Below, piece after piece: positions 59,762-64,000 of a DNA stretch of 64,000 nucleotides. Position numbers and translations under genes: made by a program. Origin of the DNA: Alphaproteobacteria bacterium (GTDB taxonomy: Bacteria; Pseudomonadota; Alphaproteobacteria; CAAHEQ01; UBA3637); assembly GCA_017962565.1 (NCBI GenBank), contig JAGCVC010000020.1:163077-227076 (forward strand), given 5' to 3'. A model generated the notes under the pieces. That model was not told where the DNA came from and ran no database searches. It saw only the letters and a list, made by a program, of their open reading frames with translations. Within the stretch, counting starts at the first letter, position 1. The number at the start of each line of letters is the position of its first letter.

Positions 59762-61120
59762 ATGAATCTTACTTATATACTGCTTATTTGTTATCTATGC
59801 ACTTTGATGTTTATTGCATTTAAAGATAATAAAACGGAAGATACAAATGGTTTTATTATTGCAGATAGAAAAGTCGGAATTTTGGGGTTTATCTCTTCAT
59901 CCGCCGCATCCTTTAGAGATGGCGGAGGTATTATTACCGCAATAGGTATGGGCTTTATTGGTGGTTATTGTATGTATAATTTTTATATTGGTTGTTGTTT
60001 GGGCTTTTTGTTTTTGGCCTTCTTTGCACCTTATGCCCGTACTGTTGCAGAGAAGAAAGGATACCTTACTATCACAGAAATGATTAGAGATGTTATAGGA
60101 CCTAAAACTGAAAAAATCAGCTCTATTATTACGATTATTGTTTATGGCCTGATGTTATCCGTTGAATTTTATGTTTTGGGGAATTTAGTCCATACTTTAT
60201 TCGGTGTCAGTAATCTATATTCCACATGGTTGGTTTGCTTGATTGTGACCGCTTACGTTGCTCTTGGGGGGTACAAGACTGTTATTAAAACGGATATTCT
60301 CCAGTTCTTCATTATGTTGATTCCAATTGTCTTGCTTTTCTTTACTCCATTGAAATTACAAAACGTTTTGGATGTGCAATCGCTGTATCGTGGGCAAGAT
60401 GTTGGAGGTTTTGTCCTAATGCTGATTATGGGTTTCCTTTGTGTGGTATCATTAGGGGATTTTTGGCAAAGAATATTCTCTTCTAAGAGTGCTCAAACTG
60501 CCAAGAAAAGTCTTCTGTGCACTATTTTTAGCTTTTTCTTGATTACAGTGCCAATGACTTTTTTGGGAATGTCTGCAATAGGACTTCTGCCAAGTTCAAC
60601 AACTTCGGACAATGCCCTATTTGAAATGTTAAAAAATCCAGTTTATCCACAATTTTTCGGAGCATTTTTAACACTGATTATTGTTTCAGTTGTCATGTCC
60701 AGCATTGATACTTTTGCTTATTTAACATCTTCCACAATTATTAAAGATTTTAATTTAGAAAGCAAAAATAATGCCCATTATATGAAAATGTCCAGATTGA
60801 TTACAACGGCTGTATTGGTGATTGCAACGTTGCTGTCCTTTTATATTGAACATGTCATCGCTTATATCTTTGCAATTACTGGGATGATAACTATTATAGC
60901 TCCAGTCTTTTGCCTTGTCGGTGGAGGATTCATTAAAAAGAAAAATGTTGCTTTAGATATTGCCATCAGCCTTTCTTTATTGGTAACTTTGTGTATAGGC
61001 ATTTACTTAATGTTTACTGGATTCTTGTTCTCTAGTTTGTCGGCTAGTTTGATTTTGCCTGCTATATCATCAGTACTTGTTATAGTTTCTTTGTTGTACG
61101 CAAGATATAAAACAAGATAG
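59762..61120 (+). CDS. Sodium:solute symporter family protein
   Basis: A 452-residue membrane protein with about 13 hydrophobic segments, of the SSS/SLC5 family. Marks include the N-terminal GFIIADRKVGILGFISSSAAS (corresponding to the family's sodium-site helix), YVALGGYKTVIKTDILQFFIM, and VVSLGDFWQRIFSSKSAQTAKK. A strong GGAGG lies before the ATG. The substrate cannot be told. It is flanked on both sides by the hairpin repeat. Confidence 0.9.
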   Translation: MNLTYILLICYLCTLMFIAFKDNKTEDTNGFIIADRKVGILGFISSSAASFRDGGGIITAIGMGFIGGYCMYNFYIGCCLGFLFLAFFAPYARTVAEKKGYLTITEMIRDVIGPKTEKISSIITIIVYGLMLSVEFYVLGNLVHTLFGVSNLYSTWLVCLIVTAYVALGGYKTVIKTDILQFFIMLIPIVLLFFTPLKLQNVLDVQSLYRGQDVGGFVLMLIMGFLCVVSLGDFWQRIFSSKSAQTAKKSLLCTIFSFFLITVPMTFLGMSAIGLLPSSTTSDNALFEMLKNPVYPQFFGAFLTLIIVSVVMSSIDTFAYLTSSTIIKDFNLESKNNAHYMKMSRLITTAVLVIATLLSFYIEHVIAYIFAITGMITIIAPVFCLVGGGFIKKKNVALDIAISLSLLVTLCIGIYLMFTGFLFSSLSASLILPAISSVLVIVSLLYARYKTR

Positions 61121-61423
61121 CCCTTCAAGCAGCGTCAAAAATGTGGAATGTAATAAAATCAGCTACTTTTGTGGATGTAAGTTCGGTTGCCCACGAAAAT
61201 TGGTCTTTTTCGTACGAAGTCCAATTGAACTAGCTAACGCCATTGAAAATAAAAGAACAAGTCGCCTTTTCAGACGACTTGTTCAAAATGGTGAGTGGTA
61301 TCTTGCTGAATGCGAGTTTTTTTATATTGTGTTCTTCATAAAATTATTTTAGTATAAGGAAGAAGGGGATATATATTTTACCAATTCGGTGCTTAAAAAT
61401 ATTGCTATTTAAAAAGGAATGAA
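61121..61423. other. Intergenic region with a relic reading frame and hairpin repeat copy B
   Basis: About 300 bases without a convincing gene. A 30-codon frame at 61141-61233 (MWNVIKSATFV ... YEVQLN) has no ribosome site and may be a gene relic. Another frame over 61143-61352 reads through the hairpin and is rejected. The downstream part, 61353-61423, is the leader of the AsmA gene. Confidence 0.5.
61255..61316. repeat. Hairpin repeat, copy B
   Basis: A perfect 10-bp stem, GAACAAGTCG (61255-61264) and CGACTTGTTC (61275-61284), followed by CAAAATGG and a tail similar to copy A (TATCTTGC...GCGAG against TACCTTGC...GCGAG). Confidence 0.75.
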
Positions 61424-64000
61424 ATGAAAAAATTTTTAAAATGGATGTTTATAATTTTATTTTCTTTGTTATTTATTGGCCTTTTGACGGGTGTTGTTTT
61501 CATTTATAATTTAGATTTAAATACCTATAAACCACAAATTGAGCAGATGGTCTTAAAACAAACTGGGCGAAAATTGTCCCTAATGGGTGATATCGGCTTT
61601 AAAATGTCTTTGAAACCAACTCTTAATATAAAAAAGGCTTCACTTGCGGATGCAAATTGGGCAGGAGATACACCAATGATAATGGCAGAAGAAGTTGATG
61701 TTTCTGTTGCGATTATACCCCTATTTAGTAAAGTGATTTGTGTTGAAAATATAAAACTTATTCAACCAAAGATACATTTGTCATTGAATGAAAAAGGAGA
61801 AGGAAATTGGCTTTTTGAAAAGCAAATATCAAAAATACCCGAAATTCCCCCCGAAACACAGAAAGGTTTCCTCTCTGATATGAAGTTGATAATAAAACAA
61901 CTTTCTGTTGAAGATGGCATCATAACCTATGATAGCTTAAAAACAAAAATGAACTTGGAAATAAAATATCTCTCCTTGAAACCGGATAAAAATCAGATAT
62001 TTGTGGATTATGACCTTTTATATAATAATCAGAAAGTTAAGGGGATGATAAAAGGAGATACGTTGGAACATTTGATAAAGGGGAAAATATATCATGCCGA
62101 AATTGATACAAACGCTTTGAACTGTCAAATAAAGGCGTCTGTTGATGCGACCGATATTTTTAAAAATTGGAACGTTAAAGGAGAAATTGATGTTATTTCT
62201 TCGGAGGGAAATTTTCATCTGCCAGCATTTCATTTAAAATCAGACATAAATGCTTCCTCAGAAAAAATATCTCTCAAAACACAACAGTTGAATTTTGGTA
62301 AAAGTATTTTACAAGCGGAGGCAGATATATCCTTAAAGGAAAAAATGGATGTTCGGGCTAAGATTAATGCTTCTATACTGGATATTCCTTCTTTAACTTT
62401 TTCACAGGAAAAAACGTTATCAACAAAAAACAGTCAAAATACAAAAGCAAGTTTCCCTCCAAAAGGAGAACTTAATTTAAACTTTCTCAATCAATTTAAT
62501 GCACATATTGTTTTTGATATTCAGCAACTGAATCTAACAAAAGATTTTACTTTAAATCAAATGACAGGAATAACGGACATCCAAAACGGGATTTTAACCG
62601 TAAAGCCCTTCTCTTGTAAAATAGAAAATGGAAATTTAAAAGCAAATCTGACTTTAAACCCAAAAGAAAACAACCTTAATATCAAAGTGGATGGGAGTGA
62701 AATAACACTGGATAAATTGATAAAGGCTTTCGTCAAAAATTTCCCATATCAAAAGACAAGTATAGCTGATTTTTCCGGAACACTTTCAACAAAAGGGACA
62801 ACTTATCAAAAACTTTTTGAAAACTTGAATGCTTCCCTTCAAATGAAAAAATTATCTTTCGATAAGAGTCAATTAAACGCCGATTTCAATATTTCATTTA
62901 AGAACAGATGGAGTGTTGTAGGTAAAGTAACCAGCCCGCTTTTAGATGTTTCGTGCTTACCTTCTCTATCCTCCAGCCCAAAATCTTCTGATGTTTCTAC
63001 CTCCTTAAAAAATGATTTTCTCCCAAACGGAGAGTTAGACTTAGTTTTTTTAAATCACTTTAATGCTGACATCGGCATGGATATTGCCCGTATAATCTTT
63101 ACACCGGAAGCAGACCTAAACAAGTTAAAAGGAAAGGTAAAAATTAAAGACGGTATCGTTAATTTAAAACCAATCTCCTTCATCATTGCAGAAGGAGATA
63201 TTAAGGGCGATTTATTCCTAGATTCAAAAGAAAATGATGTAAAATTGAATCTAGACGGGAAAAAGATTGTTCTTTCAAAGCTTATGAAAATTTTTAAAAT
63301 TAATACAAATGACTTAGTGTTTAAAGAGGGGGGAATATTTCATATTTATGGAGCTTTAAAAACAAAAGGAAAAAGCTATCATGATTTACTTAAAAATTTA
63401 CAGGGACAGGCTTTATTGGCAATTGGCCCTTCTCAGATAAAATCCAATTTTTTGAAATATATTCAGGGGAATTTTTTGACTCAACTTGCCTCTTCACTCA
63501 ATATTTCATCAAAGGACAATGATATTGATTTAAGATGTGCTGTTGTAAGGGCTGATTTTGACCAAGGAAAAGCTCAATTTCCAAAAGGAATTGCTTTTGA
63601 TTCAAAAGAATTAAAATTGGTTGCGGATGGAAATATTAATCTGGCGAATTACAAAATAGATATGCTAATTCAACCGCTAAATGGAAATTTGATTAATACA
63701 AATGCCGGACAAATTCTTTCTTCTTTAATTAAAATTACCGGGACTCTTGTGAAACCAAGTATTACCATAAATTCTGCTTCCATTATTAAAAATGCTGTTG
63801 GTATTGTAGCCGGAGGCCCTGTTTTTGTTGGAGCACAGTTGTTACTGGATTCTGATGCAGATCCTTGTTATACTGCCCTACAGGGGACTTCTTACAGTAA
63901 TATGTTCACACAAACAACAGGTGTTAAAGCAGGAATGCAAAGGACTTATCGTCAAGCTTCAGATGCTATGGAAGGTGGCGTCTCCGGTGTAATAAATACA
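61424..64000 (+). CDS. AsmA-family protein, 3' end outside the window
   Basis: 859 codons are visible with no stop. One N-terminal membrane segment (about 5-29) is followed by a typical AsmA start: LNTYKPQIEQMVLKQTGRKLSLMGDIGF, then SLKPTLNIKKASLADANWAG. Repeated beta-rich units follow, and the conserved AsmA C-terminal region appears (NFLTQLASSLN, ADFDQGKAQFPKGIAFDSKELKLVADGNINLANYKIDMLIQP, VAGGPVFVGAQLLLDSDADPCYTAL). It is a predicted periplasmic bridge-type lipid-transfer protein. AAGGAATG precedes the ATG. Confidence 0.92.
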   Translation, partial: MKKFLKWMFIILFSLLFIGLLTGVVFIYNLDLNTYKPQIEQMVLKQTGRKLSLMGDIGFKMSLKPTLNIKKASLADANWAGDTPMIMAEEVDVSVAIIPLFSKVICVENIKLIQPKIHLSLNEKGEGNWLFEKQISKIPEIPPETQKGFLSDMKLIIKQLSVEDGIITYDSLKTKMNLEIKYLSLKPDKNQIFVDYDLLYNNQKVKGMIKGDTLEHLIKGKIYHAEIDTNALNCQIKASVDATDIFKNWNVKGEIDVISSEGNFHLPAFHLKSDINASSEKISLKTQQLNFGKSILQAEADISLKEKMDVRAKINASILDIPSLTFSQEKTLSTKNSQNTKASFPPKGELNLNFLNQFNAHIVFDIQQLNLTKDFTLNQMTGITDIQNGILTVKPFSCKIENGNLKANLTLNPKENNLNIKVDGSEITLDKLIKAFVKNFPYQKTSIADFSGTLSTKGTTYQKLFENLNASLQMKKLSFDKSQLNADFNISFKNRWSVVGKVTSPLLDVSCLPSLSSSPKSSDVSTSLKNDFLPNGELDLVFLNHFNADIGMDIARIIFTPEADLNKLKGKVKIKDGIVNLKPISFIIAEGDIKGDLFLDSKENDVKLNLDGKKIVLSKLMKIFKINTNDLVFKEGGIFHIYGALKTKGKSYHDLLKNLQGQALLAIGPSQIKSNFLKYIQGNFLTQLASSLNISSKDNDIDLRCAVVRADFDQGKAQFPKGIAFDSKELKLVADGNINLANYKIDMLIQPLNGNLINTNAGQILSSLIKITGTLVKPSITINSASIIKNAVGIVAGGPVFVGAQLLLDSDADPCYTALQGTSYSNMFTQTTGVKAGMQRTYRQASDAMEGGVSGVINT

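Noticed and set aside
61143..61352. 69-codon open frame downstream of the symporter
   Set aside because: It reads through the hairpin repeat and has no ribosome site or plausible protein character.

Overview
The window looks like chromosome of an AT-rich, reduced alphaproteobacterium. I infer this from alphaproteobacterial markers: a DUF3126-type small protein, dnaN-recF-gyrB without dnaA alongside, birA directly followed by rnj, and a C4-zinc/J-domain protein of the alphaproteobacterial type. Rubrerythrin, a house-keeping SUF system and what looks like a decayed NuoN remnant suggest a microaerobic or anaerobic, perhaps host- or gut-associated lifestyle. The species cannot be named from the sequence alone. 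Genes are densely packed, and stop/start overlaps and rho-independent terminators are common.

Layout. 1-7.9 kb: a partial secreted protein, lepA, an outer-membrane barrel protein, and a leftward sufBCDS-sufT operon with an unusually short SufD. 8-13.8 kb: a PAS-GGDEF protein with a ruined active site, a GalM-like epimerase, pyruvate kinase, an unknown cytosolic HEMTH protein behind a near-consensus promoter, tRNA-Phe and a nucleoside deaminase. 13.8-22 kb: a small barrel protein, an unknown one-TM protein, gyrB, recF, dnaN and a membrane-anchored TPR-like protein, all leftward. 22-31.8 kb: a Lon-like protease with degenerate ATPase motifs, a short RNase J paralogue, mltG, pgk, tRNA-Thr, trmJ, an acidic periplasmic protein, pssA and psd. 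32-38 kb: tRNA-Glu, two tandem membrane-anchored periplasmic-binding proteins with no transporter, rubrerythrin, an ankyrin protein, sufE, an unknown exported protein and a DUF3126 protein. 38-43 kb: dusA, a cluster of three short secreted basic proteins (two behind identical 58-bp promoter repeats), xthA, a secreted HENYH protein and a D,D-carboxypeptidase with SPOR domain. 43-54 kb: bamD-recN-ligA, a large YdbH/AsmA-like protein, two small membrane proteins (the second looks like a NuoN remnant), birA, and full-length rnj. 54-59.6 kb: a J-domain protein, then a rightward cassette: RHH regulator, 2-TM protein, VirD4/TraG-type coupling ATPase, HNH-like protein, SUKH-fold protein. 59.6-64 kb: a sodium:solute symporter flanked by copies of a hairpin repeat, then an AsmA protein running off the end.

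The most interesting region is 54.7-59.6 kb. It pairs a type IV coupling protein, in one tightly coupled operon, with an HNH-nuclease-like protein and a SUKH-family protein. HNH and SUKH are a classic toxin/immunity pairing, but here one active-site histidine appears to be lost. No other type IV secretion gene is visible in the window. Other points of note are the degenerate GGDEF protein that keeps its c-di-GMP inhibitory site, two HExxH proteins of unknown family, the duplicated promoter modules at 39.5-40.1 kb, and the NuoN-like remnant upstream of birA.
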